DNA from: Halichondria panicea
Lineage: Eukaryota > Porifera > Demospongiae > Suberitida > Halichondriidae
NCBI RefSeq assembly: GCF_963675165.1
Contig: NC_087380.1
Span: forward strand, 2,595,803-2,659,802
Direction: 5' to 3'
DNA length: 64,000 bases
This document shows, in pieces, positions 17,281-28,849 of the stretch. Each line of letters begins with the position of its first letter. Position 1 is the first letter of the stretch. A program made the translations under genes and the position numbers. Under the pieces are notes generated by a model, which was not told the DNA's origin, ran no database searches, and was given only the letters and a program-made list of their open reading frames with translations.

Positions 17281-19140
17281 TTATGTCACTACTGTAACAA
17301 CTGTAACACCAGTCACCACTGTAACAACTGTAACACATGTCACCACTGTAACAACTGTAACATCTGTCAACATTGTAACAACTGTAACAATTGTAACAAC
17401 TGTAACAACTGTAACACTTGTCACCACTGTAACGCTAGTCACCACTGTAACAAGTGTAACATCTGTCAACACTGTAACAACTGTAACACATGTCACCAAT
17501 GCAACACATGTCACCACTGTAACGCTAGTCACCACTGTAACAACTGTAACATCTGTCAACACTGTAACAACTGTAACACATGTCACCAATGCAACACATG
17601 TCACCACTGTAACAACTGTAACACTAGTCACCACTGTAACAACTGTAACACCAGTCACCACTGTAACAACTGTAACACTTGTCACCACTGTAACACATGT
17701 CACCACTGTAACGCTAGTCACCACTGTAACAACTGTAACACTAGTCACAACTGTAACAACTGTAACACTTGTCACCACTGTAACAACTGTAACACATGTC
17801 ACCAATGCAACACATGTCACCACTGTAACGCTAGTCACCACTGTAACAACTGTAACACATGTCACCACTGTAACAACTGTAACATCTGTCAGCACTGTAA
17901 CAATTGTAACAACTGTAACAACTGTAACACCAGTCACCACTGTAACAACTGTAACGCTAGTCACCACTGTAACAACTGTAACACTTGTCACCACTGTAAC
18001 ACTAGTAACAACTGTAACAACTGTAACACCAGTCACCACTGTAACAACTGTAACGCTAGTCACCACTGTAACAACTGTAACACCAGTCACCACTGTAACA
18101 ACTGTAACACTTGTCACCACTGTAACACTAGTCACAACTGTAACAACTGTAACACTTGTCACCACTGTAACAACTGTAACACTTGTCACCACTATAACAA
18201 CTGTAACACATGTCACCAATGCAACACATGTCACCACTGTAACGCTAGTCACCAATGCAACACACGTCACCACTGTAACAACTGTAACACCAGCCACCAC
18301 TGTAACACCAGTCACAACTGTAACAACTGTAGCACTTGTAACACTAGTCACAAATGTAACAACTGTCAACTGTAACACATGTCACCAATGCAACACATGT
18401 CACCACTGTAACAACTGTAACGCTAGTCACCACTGTAACAACTGTAACACTTGTCACCACTGTAACACTAGTAACAACTGTAACAACTGTAACACCAGTC
18501 ACCACTGTAACAACTGTAACACTTGTCACCACTGTAACAACTGTAACACCAGTCACCACTGTAACAACTGTAACACCAGTCACCACTGTAACAACTGTAA
18601 CACTTGTCACCACTGTAACACTAGTCACAACTGTAACAACTGTAACACTTGTCACCACTGTAACACTAGTCACAAGTGTAACAACTGTAACACTTGTCAC
18701 CACTGTAACAACTGTAACACCAGTCACCACTGTAACAACTGTAACACCAGTCACCACTGTAACAACTGTAACACTTGTCACCACTGTAACACTAGTCACA
18801 ACTGTAACAACTGTAACACTTGTCACCACTGTAACAACTGTAACACTTGTCACCACTGTAACAACTGTAACACATGTCACCACTGTAACGCTAGTCACCA
18901 ATGCAACACACGTCACCACTGTAACAACTGTAACACCAGCCACCACTGTAACACCAGTCACAACTGTAACAACTGTAGCACTTGTAACACTAGTCACAAA
19001 TGTAACAACTGTCAACTGTAACACATGTCACCACTGTAACAACTGTAACACTAGTCACCACTGTAACAACTGTAACATCTGTCACCACTGTAACAACTGT
19101 AACACATGTCACCAATGCAACACACGTCACTACTGTAACA
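17281..19140. repeat. 9-bp-based minisatellite, left half
   Basis: Built from nonamers such as CACTGTAAC, AACTGTAAC and ACTAGTCAC, usually in 18- or 27-bp groups. A higher-order block of at least 150 bp near 18200-18375 recurs about 646 bp later (near 18850-19021). The 9-bp period keeps several frames open on both strands, so the long Thr-Val and Cys-Asn-rich frames are not evidence of protein. Confidence 0.95.
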
Positions 19141-19190
19141 CTTTAGTCTGGCACCACTATAGACTATAAGTACTATAAGAACTAGTGTTA
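19141..19190. other. Spacer at the centre of the inverted repeat
   Basis: About 50 bp of non-minisatellite sequence (CTATAGACTATAAGTACTAT and neighbours) sit where the repeat orientation flips. The segment contains short self-complementary words. Confidence 0.7.
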
Positions 19191-21756
19191 CAGTTGTTGC
19201 ATGTGTTACAGTGGTGACAAGTGTTACAGTTGTGACTAGCGTTACAGATGTTACAGTGGTGGCATGTTGTTACAGTTGTGACTAGTGTTACAGTTGTTAC
19301 AGTGGTGACTGGTGTTACAGTTGTTACAGTTGTGACTAGTGCTACAGTTGTTAGAGTGGTGACTAGCGTTACAGTTGTTACAGTTGTGACAAGTGTTACA
19401 GTTGTTACAGTGGTGACTAGCGTTACAGTTGTTACAGTTGTGACTAGTGTTACAGTTGTTAGAGTGGTGACTAGCGTTACAGTTGTTACAGTTGTGACAA
19501 GTGTTACAGTTGTTAGAGTGGTGACTAGCGTTACAGTTGTTACAGTTGTGACTAGTGTTACAGTTGTTACAGTGGTGACAAGTGTTACAATTGTTACAGT
19601 GGTGACTAGTGTTACAGTTGTGACTAGCGTTACAGTTGTTACAGTTGTGACTAGTGTTACAGTTGTTACAGTGGTGACAAGTGTTACAATTGTTACAGTG
19701 GTGACTAGTGTTACAGTTGTGACTAGTGTTACAGTTGTTGCATGTGTTACAGTGGTGACAAGTGTTACAGTTGTGACTAGCGTTACAGATGTTACAGTGG
19801 TGGCATGTTGTTACAGTTGTGACTAGTGTTACACTTGTTACAGTGGTGACTGGTGTTACAGTTGTTACAGTTGTGACTAGTGCTACAGTTGTTAGAGTGG
19901 TGACTAGCGTTACAGTTGTTACAGTTGTGACAAGTGTTACAGTTGTTACAGTGGTGACTAGCGTTACAGTTGTTACAGTTGTGACTAGTGTTACAGTTGT
20001 TAGAGTGGTGACTAGCGTTACAGTTGTTACAGTTATGACAAGTGTTACAGTTGTTAGAGTGGTGACTAGCGTTACAGTTGTTACAGTTGTGACTAGTGTT
20101 ACAGTTGTTACAGTGGTGACAAGTGTTACAATTGTTACAGTGGTGACTAGTGTTACAGTTGTGACTAGTGTTACAGTTGTTACAGTGGTGACAAGTGTTA
20201 CAATTGTTACAGTGGTGACTAGTGTTACAGTGGTGACAAGTGTTACAGTTGTTACAGTTGTGACTAGTGTTACAGTTGTTAGAGTGGTGACTAGCGTTAC
20301 AGTTGTTACAGTTGTGACAAGTGTTACAGTTGTTAGAGTGGTGACTAGCGTTACAGTTGTTACAGTTGTGACTAGTGTTACAGTTGTTACAGTGGTGACA
20401 AGTGTTACAATTGTTACAGTGGTGACTAGTGTTACAGTTGTGACTAGTGTTACAGTTGTTACAGTGGTGACTAGCGTTACAGTTGTTACAGTTGTGACTA
20501 GTGTTACAGTTGTTACAGTGGTGACAAGTGTTACAATTGTTACAGTGGTGACTAGTGTTACAGTGGTGACAAGTGTTACAGTTGTTACAGTGGTGACAAG
20601 TGTTACAGTTGTTACAGTGGTGACTAGCGTTACAGTTGTTACAGTGGTGACTAGTGTTACAGTTGTTAGAGTGGTGACTAGCGTTACAGTTGTTACAGTT
20701 GTGACTAGTGTTACAGTTGTTAGAGTGGTGACTAGCGTTACAGTTGTTACAGTTGTGACAAGTGTTACAGTTGTTAGAGTGGTGACTAGCGTTACAGTTG
20801 TTACAGTTGTGACTAGTGTTACAGTTGTTACAGTGGTGACAAGTGTTACAATTGTTACAGTGGTGACTAGTGTTACAGTTGTGACTAGTGTTACAGTTGT
20901 TACAGTGGTGACTAGCGTTACAGTTGTTACAGTTGTGACTAGTGTTACAGTTGTTACAGTGGTGACAAGTGTTACAATTGTTACAGTGGTGACTAGTGTT
21001 ATAGTGGTGACAAGTGTTACAGTTGTTACAGTGGTGACAAGTGTTACAGTTGTTACAGTGGTGACTAGCGTTACAGTTGTTACAGTGGTGACTAGTGTTA
21101 CAGTTGTTACAGTTGTGACAAGTGTTACAGTCGTTACAGTGGTGACATGTGTTACAGTTGTGACTAGTGTTACAGTTGTTACAGTGGTGACAAGTGTTAC
21201 AATTGTTACAGTGGTGACTAGTGTTACAGTGGTGACAAGTGTTACAGTTGTTACAGTTGTGACTAGTGTTACAGTTGTTAGAGTGGTGACAAGTGTTACA
21301 GTTGTTACAGTGGTGACTAGCGTTACAGTTGTTACAGTTGTGACAAGTGTTACAGTTGTTACAGTAGTCAAGTGTTACAGTTGTTACAGTTGTGACTAGT
21401 GTTACAGTTGTTACAGTGGTGACTAGCGTTACAGTTGTTACAGTTGTTATAGTGGTGACAAGTGTTACAGTCGTTACAGTTGTGACTAGTGTTACAGTTG
21501 TTACTGTGGTGACAAGTGTTACAGTTGTTACAGTGGTGACAGTGGTGACAAGTGTTACCAGTTGTTACAGTGGTGACTAGCGTTACAGTGGTGACAAGTG
21601 TTACAGTTGTTACAGTTGTTACAGTGGTGACTAGCGTTACAGTTGTTACAGTTGTTACAGTGGTGAGTTGTGACTAGCGTTACAGTGGTGACTGGTGTTA
21701 CAGTTGTTGCAGTTGTTACAGTGGTGGTTGATGTTACATTGGTTACAGTAGTGACA
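19191..21756. repeat. 9-bp-based minisatellite, right half (opposite orientation)
   Basis: Nonamers GTTACAGTT, GTTACAGTG and GTGACTAGC/T occur in 18/27-bp groups, the reverse complement of the left half. A block at about 19195-19280 recurs 541 bp later. The right half is about 700 bp longer than the left, so the halves have changed length separately. Confidence 0.95.
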
Positions 21757-21889
21757 TAATTATATGTTACACTTAATTATGTGGAATGGAATGTAACCAT
21801 AATATTGATGTCATTATAGAGGCTTAATTATATTCATGAATTGTGACTTTTTATACCAAGGTATAGCCAATTTATGAGGGTCAATGAGG

Positions 21890-22110
21890 GCAAAGTGGCA
21901 CATCTGACAGATAGAGAAAAAAACTGAGGAAAAACTCTTGACATGATTGTACAAACTAATTAGGCCTAGCATACACATGTAAACATTTTAGTGCAAGTGA
22001 TGCAAGTGGTCGGTCATTCATCAATTTACACTCTGCAGACCACCTCCACCCCTTTTGCATGCATGACAGGAAATGATTGTGTAGATTGCATTCCACATCT
22101 ACTAACTTCA
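21890..22110 (+). promoter_or_regulatory. Array upstream block of R1, with relic of a preceding tail exon
   Basis: The first part (GGGCAAAGTGGCACATCTGA, then ACTGAGGAAAAACTCTTGAC) is a decayed copy of the last codons of the kinase-less tail exon. It is followed by ACCACCTCCACCCC, TTTTGCATGCATGACAGG, AAATGATTG and GCATTCCACATCTA, which also stand upstream of R3, R5 and R6. The TATAAA seen in those copies is lost here (CTACTAAC). It implies that another receptor once lay to the left of R1. Confidence 0.6.
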
Positions 22111-22180
22111 TACATGTGTAAAGTCATAGTACACTCTAAAGCAAACTGATCTGCAAGTATTTACAAGATAGATCTACAAG

Positions 22181-24342
22181 ATGAGATGCAAACTTTCTAT
22201 AATTTCATGTAATATTTGTAAGTGCATTGTGTATGTGTAGACTGTCAAGTCAGGATTTAGCTAATACAGATGATTTATTCCTATGCAGTGTTGGTGCTCC
22301 AGCAGCTGGTGTCTGGACAGCAGTGTGGTACAGTCGGTCGTGTGGGCAGTACAAGGACTGGTGCAATGGAGAATAGAGCAAGAAACGAGTTCTACATTGA
22401 TCGTGGTAATCGTGCTGGATGTGCTGGGATGATCACCTCACTCTCTTACTGTTTCCATCGACCACCATTGACTGTTCCAGTTGCTAACGAGTACCTGACT
22501 CAGTTGCGGTGTACAGACCAGCGAGCACCAACACAAATGAGAATGTATTTACTGTTGTTTCTTCACCGATCACAATACAAAAACCATTTGTAGAGCTTCT
22601 AACTGAATTAAACGCTGCTACTGATACGAACTTTTCCTGCTCTGTATTTAACCTACCACAACCAGTAGCCATGGAGACTGGTGATGTTCTTGGAGCGTGT
22701 GTGTTTGACCCTGATGATACTACAAGTGGTGTCACTACCTACCGTCTTGACATAGTCAGCAGAGCTGCTTTAGGAAGTGAAGACCTTGTGAGAACAAACA
22801 CAGATCCCAGTAGCCCACCTGCTGGCTGCAGTGCTACTACTGTGCCAGGTTCTTTTGATAGAGGCGCATCTGGTACTGGCTCTAGATCTAGTACTTCAAG
22901 GTCCCTTCACCTCTGGGCAAACATAGGTAAGTTGAACGTTTATTTCAATTACTGTTATTACATTGAACGTATAAGCACATAAACCGTTTGTCATAGAAGT
23001 GGCTACAACTGAAGCACCTACAATGGTAAAAACTACTACTACTATGGAAGTGACTACAATTGGAGCGACTACATCTGAACCGACTGAGGACACCACGACT
23101 ATCATGGAAGTGACTACCATGGAAGCGACTACTATGGAAGCGACTACAATGGAAGTGACTACATCTTCCACAACTACATCTGAACCGACTGAGGACACCA
23201 CCACTCCCGAAGACGTCACAACAGACATGACCACAGCAGGTGGTCCACTGATTACTGATGGGGACTCTACTACTTCCACCACAAACCAAGGGACAACGAG
23301 CAACCCTGATGCCAACACTGCACAACCCATTGGTGGTGAGGGAGGTGGTTCTAACGTAGCAACTGTTGCCATTGCTGTGGTAGTTGCACTCATTATTGTG
23401 ATTGCTTTAGTTGCCATACTAATACTTGTGTTGTTAAGGCGACGATCGAAAGCATTGCACTCAATAAGTAAGTTAATTTTGAAATTGAAAACAATGTTAC
23501 AATTAACTGCATGGATTCTTTGTTGCACACAGAAAACAGTGAAGTACCTGACAAATCTGGGAGGGAAACTGCTGTTGACTTGAAGTCCAACGAAACTTAC
23601 GGTATTCATGGTGAGCCTCGAGACACTCCCACAGACTATGAGAATCCTTTTGGTGAATGCTCGCCTAGTCAGCAATCTGTAGAAGTAGCCATAGATCTGT
23701 GCATGATCTTTACAAATGGATTCACTGTTTGTGAAAGGGTTTAAAAAAAGCATTGTTCACATGTACGTTCATTGCTTAATTGTATACACAAAATTAGCCT
23801 TCATTCTATCGGTTTAAATTCCAACGAGGCTTATGGTGAAACTCGAGACACTCCCACAGACTACTACGATCATGTTCTTAAAGAATTCAAAGTAGAAGAT
23901 GACGCTAATACTAGATAGACTAAGTATGTGCAATTCCTTTGTTATTGCAGGACAACCATCAACAACTCAACAACCCAATGATGTGACATATGAGGAAGTA
24001 CCAGGACCTATACATTACAACGATCCCTGTCAGCCGATACCTTTAGAAAACAATGAAGCTTATGGTGTCCACAAATCTGCACAAATGGCTGAAACATGCT
24101 CACAAGAAGTTGACCTAAAGTCCAACGAGGCGTATGGTGTGAGAGGGGAGGTGCAAGTTGCTGCCATTAATGGGACAACAACTGACGCAGTGTGCTATAG
24201 TGTCATTGACTCACCTGGTCAGCAATATGCAGAGATAGTAAGTGGAATTGAAATTCGGATGGACAGCAATGAAGCATATGGCACATCTGAGAGAGATAGA
24301 GAAACTGAGGAAACACTTGACTATGATTATGCTTTTCTGTAA
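22181..24342 (+). pseudogene. Receptor R1: six-Cys ectodomain, stalk, TM, ITIM-like tail (frameshifted)
   Basis: Exons: 22181-22217 (signal peptide MRCKLSIISC), 22289-22926 (ectodomain), 22997-23467 (short T/M/E stalk, glycine-rich turn and membrane segment TVAIAVVVALIIVIALVAIL), 23533-23610, and 23951-24342. The tail has NETYGIHG, the ITIM-like DVTYEEVPG, NEAYGVHKS, NEAYGVRGE, the ITIM-like AVCYSVIDS, NEAYGTSER and ends DYDYAFL. There is no kinase. Compared with R3-R6, one base is missing near 22499 (after NEYLT), which shifts the ectodomain into another frame and an early stop. All later exons are open, so this is a recent pseudogene or an assembly error. If intact it would be a surface receptor that recruits SH2 proteins through its tyrosines. 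Confidence 0.7.
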
Positions 24343-24429
24343 ACTAAATCATGCACTGCCGCGGAACCAACTATCAATGAATACAAATATGGTTTGATTT
24401 TAAAATATTGTCTGTAATAATCTTTACAT

Positions 24430-24638
24430 GCCGTATACATGTAGCGGGGAATTTTCGTGGGGGTAAAAATTTCGTTTACCTTCAATGAGGAGATTTTTGT
24501 AAGTACAAAGTTCGTTCGACTTCATGGCCTGCACTGAATTCCATGCGTTCCGATAAACTGCGCCTACGTTTTCATGGAGGTCAGCTTTGTCACGAAAATA
24601 ACGAATTTTACGCCATGGAAATTACTCGCTACACGGTA
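24430..24638. mobile_element. Palindromic MITE, copy 3
   Basis: It shares TTTTCGTGGGG, the GCGTTCCGATAAA-type middle and inverted ends (GCCGTATAC / TACACGGTATA) with 2961-3148. It lies just 3' of R1. Confidence 0.6.
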
Positions 24639-24888
24639 TACATTCACTGATTGTGAAAGCATTGCAATTGCATATTATATAATTATATCTGATTTAAATA
24701 AGCAGCATGTACATAAATTCATTGTTTGTATGCAAAGCGTGCAAGAAGCCCTCACTTTATCAGTCATGAAATTGACATTTAATGGAATACTTGCCTGCTC
24801 ACTTATCAAATAATCTTGACATGAAAAATTGTTCTGTAGTAAGGCATGCATGCTTTGTTGTTACAACACTTCATATGGCATTGATTTA

Positions 24889-25325
24889 AACCCTGATGTC
24901 ACTTATGAGGAAGTAACAGGACCTACACACTACAATGATCCCTGCATGCATGCATGTCAGCCGATAATTATCTTTGGGGCTTTCAATGTCCACAAATCTG
25001 GAAATGAAAGAACTATAGAAATGCCGGGTGAAACATACTGGCAAGAAGTTAACTTGAAGTCCAACGAGGCGTATTGTGTGAGAGGAGATCGGAGATGCAA
25101 GTTTGCAGATACGAACAATGACTTAACACCGACATCCAGTGCTCTCTCCTTCCTGGAATTGTAGCAGCTGTGGTGGTGTTTTTATTCCTGAGGCTCGTGG
25201 CAATGGTGATTTTGGTATAGTCAGTGTTTCGTTCTGGTAAGGAGAAGACGTTCCCAGAAGGAGCCTATAACAGAGGCCAATCTTGATGGGAACACTAATA
25301 TTGGAGTCAACAATGGGATGGGTAA
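24889..25325 (+). pseudogene. Relic of receptor tail exon followed by a membrane-segment fragment
   Basis: 24889-25164 reads PDVTYEEVTGPTHYNDPC, later VNLKSNEAYCVRG, then goes out of register and stops. From about 25160, VAAVVVFLFLRLVAMVIL and then RRRSQKEPITEANLDG resemble the membrane and juxtamembrane part of a different receptor. It has no start and no ectodomain. Confidence 0.55.
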
Positions 25326-25554
25326 GGTGTTTGTTTTATTTCTCCATATTATTATACGGGGGTACATTACAAGAAGTGGACCAATTAATTCTGTTGCATG
25401 CATGCATGATATATGTGTGTTTGGACAATTAAAGGCATCGCAATTCTATAGATAAGATTTCAGTCTGAAGTGAATTTAAAGTCATCCACAGTTCATGTGA
25501 ATTCATTGTTTGCATGTATGCACAATAAGAAGCCCAATAAAAGCCCTCATGCAC

Positions 25555-26035
25555 TCTATCGGTCTGAAATCTAACAAGCTATATAGGCTTGTGGTGTTCA
25601 CTGCGAGACTCAAGACACTCCCACAGACTACTACGATAATGTTCTGAAAGAATCAAACGTATATAGAGGAAGGTAATACAGACAGAGGAGCCTCCTTATT
25701 CCAGAATCTGGAGAGTTATGTGGCAGAAAGATGAAACTTTAGGTATGATGTTCACATATTTATACGTACATGTTTTTCATTCTGCCACATTTCTACGCAG
25801 GAATTAATATTTGCCTGCTCACTATCTAAAGCCTGACCCGTGAAGCAATCACGTATTGTTGTTCTGTAAACAGTTGTATGCATGCAATTGCTTTTATGGC
25901 ATTGTTGCTATTGTAGGACAATTCAGTCTATCAGTAATTGAATCATGTGACTTATGAGGAATTACCAGCTGGAACTACTCACACAACGTTCCTTGTCAGC
26001 CGATATCTTGGGAAATGGATTAAAGCAGACAGATA
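25555..26035 (+). pseudogene. Scattered receptor-tail relics
   Basis: 25605-25665 carries the decayed RDTPTDYYDNV segment. 25916-26020 carries GACTTATGAGGAATTACCAG and TTGTCAGCCGATA, the remnant of the VTYEEVPGP...PCQPI exon, with its acceptor-like GTAGGACAA. None of it is open for long. Confidence 0.5.
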
Positions 26036-26050
26036 CAAGTATATAACAAG

Positions 26051-27521
26051 ATGAGATGCAGCTCACTTTCCATAATTTCATGTGCTTGTAAGTGGCTGCT
26101 ATGTTGATAGATTAACTATGTAATTGTAGACTACACTGTAAAAATGAAGTGTGCTCACTACGCTTAGATGAGCAAACTCTTATTAATAGCTAATGCATGT
26201 AGTCTATCCTTATGCACTATGCCAGCATATAGTGTCTGGACAGCAGTGTGGTACAGTCGGTCGTGTGGGCAGTACAAGGCCTGGTGTTAATAGAGCAGAA
26301 AATGAGTTCTTCATTGATCGTGGTAATCGTGCTGGATGTGCTGGGATGATCACCTCACTCTCTTACTGTTTCCATCAACCACCATTGGCACCTACGACAG
26401 GAGCTACTACTATGGAAGCAACTACTGTAACCATGGAATCAACTACAATAGAAGTAACTACACCTTCCACAATTACAACTGAACCAACTGAGGACACCAC
26501 CTCCGTCGAAGACTTCACGACAGACATAACCACAGCAGGTGGTTCACTGATTACTGATGGGGACTCTGCTACAGCAACCACAAACCGAAGGACAACGAGC
26601 AACTCTGATGCCACCACTGCACAACCCATTGGTGGTGGGGGAGGTGGTTCTAATGTAGCAACCATTGCTGTGGTAGTTGTGTTCATTGTTGTGATCATTG
26701 CTTTATAGTCGCCATGCATACTAATACTTGTGTTGTTAAGGAGACGATCGAAAGCATTGCACTCAATAAGTAAGTCAATTTTTTAAATTGAAAACAATGT
26801 TACAATTAACTGCGTGGATTCTTTGTTGTGCACAGACAACAATGAAGTACATGACACATCTGGGAAAGAAACTGCTGTTGACTTGAAGTCCAACGAAGCT
26901 TACGGTATTCATGGTGAGCCTCGAGACACTCCCACAGACTATGACAATGTTTTTGATGAATGCATTGTTGACTCGCCTAGTCAGCAATTCCAAATTTTTT
27001 AGCAACCCAATATAGATGTCTGCCATCTGTAATGCTTTTATTTCTGAAACTCAATTAATTCTTACGTTGTTTGTGTACGCACCAAAACAACCTCGCTCTA
27101 TTAATCTAAAGTCCAATGAGGCTTACGGTGTTCACGGCAAGACTCGAGACACTCCCACAAACTACTACGATATTGTTCTTGACGAATCAAAAGTAGAAGA
27201 TGCAAAGGAGCCTCTTCATGATAATGTCACAGAAGCTTCTCAACAACCCATTGATGTGACTTATGACGAAGTACCAGGACCTATATACACTACAATGATC
27301 CCAGTCAGCCAATACCTTTGGAAAACAAAGAAGCTTACAATGTCCACGTCCACAAATCTGAAACTACAGAAATGTTGGGTGAAACATGCTCGCAACAAGT
27401 TGACTTGAAGTCCAATGAGGCGTATGGTGTGAGAGGGGAGGTGCAAGTTGCTACCATTAATGGGACCACTGATGCAGTGTACTATAGTGTCATTGACTCG
27501 CCTGGTCAGCAATCTGTATAG
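26051..27521 (+). pseudogene. Receptor R2: deleted copy of the kinase-less receptor
   Basis: Signal exon 26051-26087 (MRCSSLSIISC). The ectodomain keeps only its first 65 or so residues (QQCGTVGRVGSTRPG to LSYCFHQPP) and then jumps straight into the stalk (GATTMEATT); the rest of the ectodomain and an intron are deleted. The membrane segment (SNVATIAVVVVFIVVII) is cut by TAG at about 26706. Downstream exons persist: NNEVHDTSGKETAVDLKSNE, RDTPTNYYDIVLDESKVEDA, VTYDEVPGP (followed by a 2-base insertion), then VDLKSNEAYGVRGEV and AVYYSVIDS to the stop at 27521. It preserves a longer tail exon joining the RDTP segment to VTYDEV, useful for reading alternative splicing in the intact copies. Confidence 0.75.
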
Positions 27522-27611
27522 AGACAACCAGTGGAGCTGAAATTCAAAAGGCAGCAAAGAGGAATGCAGAGGCATAATTATTATGGAAACTGTTGATATT
27601 ACTATTCCTTG

Positions 27612-27642
27612 AATCACTGTATACATTGTGTATACAGTGATT
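27612..27642. repeat. Perfect 13-bp hairpin 3' of the R2 tail
   Basis: AATCACTGTATAC, loop ATTGT, then GTATACAGTGATT. The same hairpin follows the tail exon of R4 at 40989-41019. It could be transposon ends or an RNA structure. Confidence 0.8.
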
Positions 27643-27719
27643 GCCTGATATTTTAGTGCAACTAGTCATTATTGTGGTTTGTTTGAGCTGTAGGAGACCA
27701 ACATAAAAAATGAACAAAT

Positions 27720-28287
27720 GAAAGCACCGCAGGTGCTGATGCCTCGGTGGAGGTGCCAAAGCTACATAACATAAAACTACTACTTTTATACACACATTGA
27801 TTATTAATATCATGATGAACATCTTTTATTTTGCTGCATGCAATCAACCGAATAGTGGGTAATGATCGACCATGATTGTTGTTAAAAACGATCGATGCCA
27901 AAAGTTCAAGTCTAAAATTAATGGCTGCAAGTCAGCAGAGCCTTGCAGCTCTCTGCTCACTCTTGCAGCTACCAATAGCTAACGTTCTAGTGCAGAGCTA
28001 ACTACTAAGTAGAGTAGTAACACTCAGTGAACAAGTTTTGCTACGGACTCTTCTGAAAAGGCTGCAATGGCATTCCAAGTAAGCAAAACTAGGCATAACT
28101 CGAGAACGAAGCATTATTTTACAAATCCACGAATTCAAATCCAAGTAAACATGACTAGAAGCCTATAGAAACTCTTACTTGCACTTGATTCATCCTTGAG
28201 CAGCTGTAGCGGTCTACACAGACACACAGACACACAAACACACTACCGTATACCTCGCTTGCGCATGCACACCGAGGGATAATTATT
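27720..28287 (-). repeat. Interspersed repeat (GCACCGCAGGTGCTGATGCC end)
   Basis: One end carries GCACCGCAGGTGCTGATGCC and the other the CCTCGCTTGCGCATGCACAC motif beside CACA-rich DNA. The same two end motifs, in the opposite order, bound 60689-61020. No reading frame is supported. Confidence 0.45.
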
Positions 28288-28849
28288 ATAGCTATATATT
28301 TCAGACACAGTCTACTAGACTGAGGCAACTTTAGTTTTTATGTAAACTGACTGATACAAGTAGGATGAGATGCAGCACACTGTTTCAATGATATATCTAC
28401 ATTGGGCTTATAAGTGTCTGCTATACGTATGTTGATTCTGCAGGAGCTTTTAAGGAACATTTTGAAGTACACCTAGAATACGATTATTTTTCTATATCTA
28501 GTTTACTCCTTGGTTGACAGCAGCTCTAAGTGTTCATCTCCAGCATACTCTACAGTAGCACTCTGATCTAGATTATGAAACTTAAAATCACTGCATTGTA
28601 TCATGATTCTTACAGCAAGATGTCCGACTCTGTTTGTTACACAAACTGCATGAGGTAATTTTATTTAACAGGAAATTTTGCATGGTCAGTTTCTGTTATA
28701 AATGTGACGTACTTGGAGCTTGTGTCAATATTAGCCATTTCTTTCCTGCATGGATGGTGTTTATAACGATTATATGTACGTATTTATTAACTGCTTTACT
28801 GCATGTTTCCATGCAGAAAAATGTAAGCAATTAGTCTTATTCCAGGCCA

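Larger units (their letters stand above)
17151..21868. mobile_element. Giant inverted repeat (foldback-like element) with minisatellite arms
   Basis: The outer arms are unique sequence and inverted copies of each other: the left begins GGCTATACCTTGGTATAAAA (17151) and the right ends with its complement at 21868. The match continues through AGTCACAATTCATGAATATA, then CATCAATATTATGG and TTACATTCCATTCCA, with small indels, and ends inward at AATTATGTCACTACTGTAAC. Inside, the left half is a CACTGTAACAACTGTAAC-type minisatellite and the right half is its reverse complement, separated by a short unique spacer near 19141-19190. The whole is 4718 bp. Clear target-site duplications were not identified. 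No transposase is present, so if mobile it is non-autonomous; local inverted duplication is the alternative. It separates RPTP-B from the receptor array. Confidence 0.85.

Noticed and set aside
17228-21399. Very long Thr-Val, Val-Thr-Ser and Cys-Asn-His-rich frames (up to 706 codons) on both strands
   Set aside because: The 9-bp repeat unit keeps frames open automatically. The frames overlap each other and have no start context, splice logic or domain.
17281-21756. CRISPR-like array
   Set aside because: Repeats are contiguous nonamers without unique spacers, in an animal genome.
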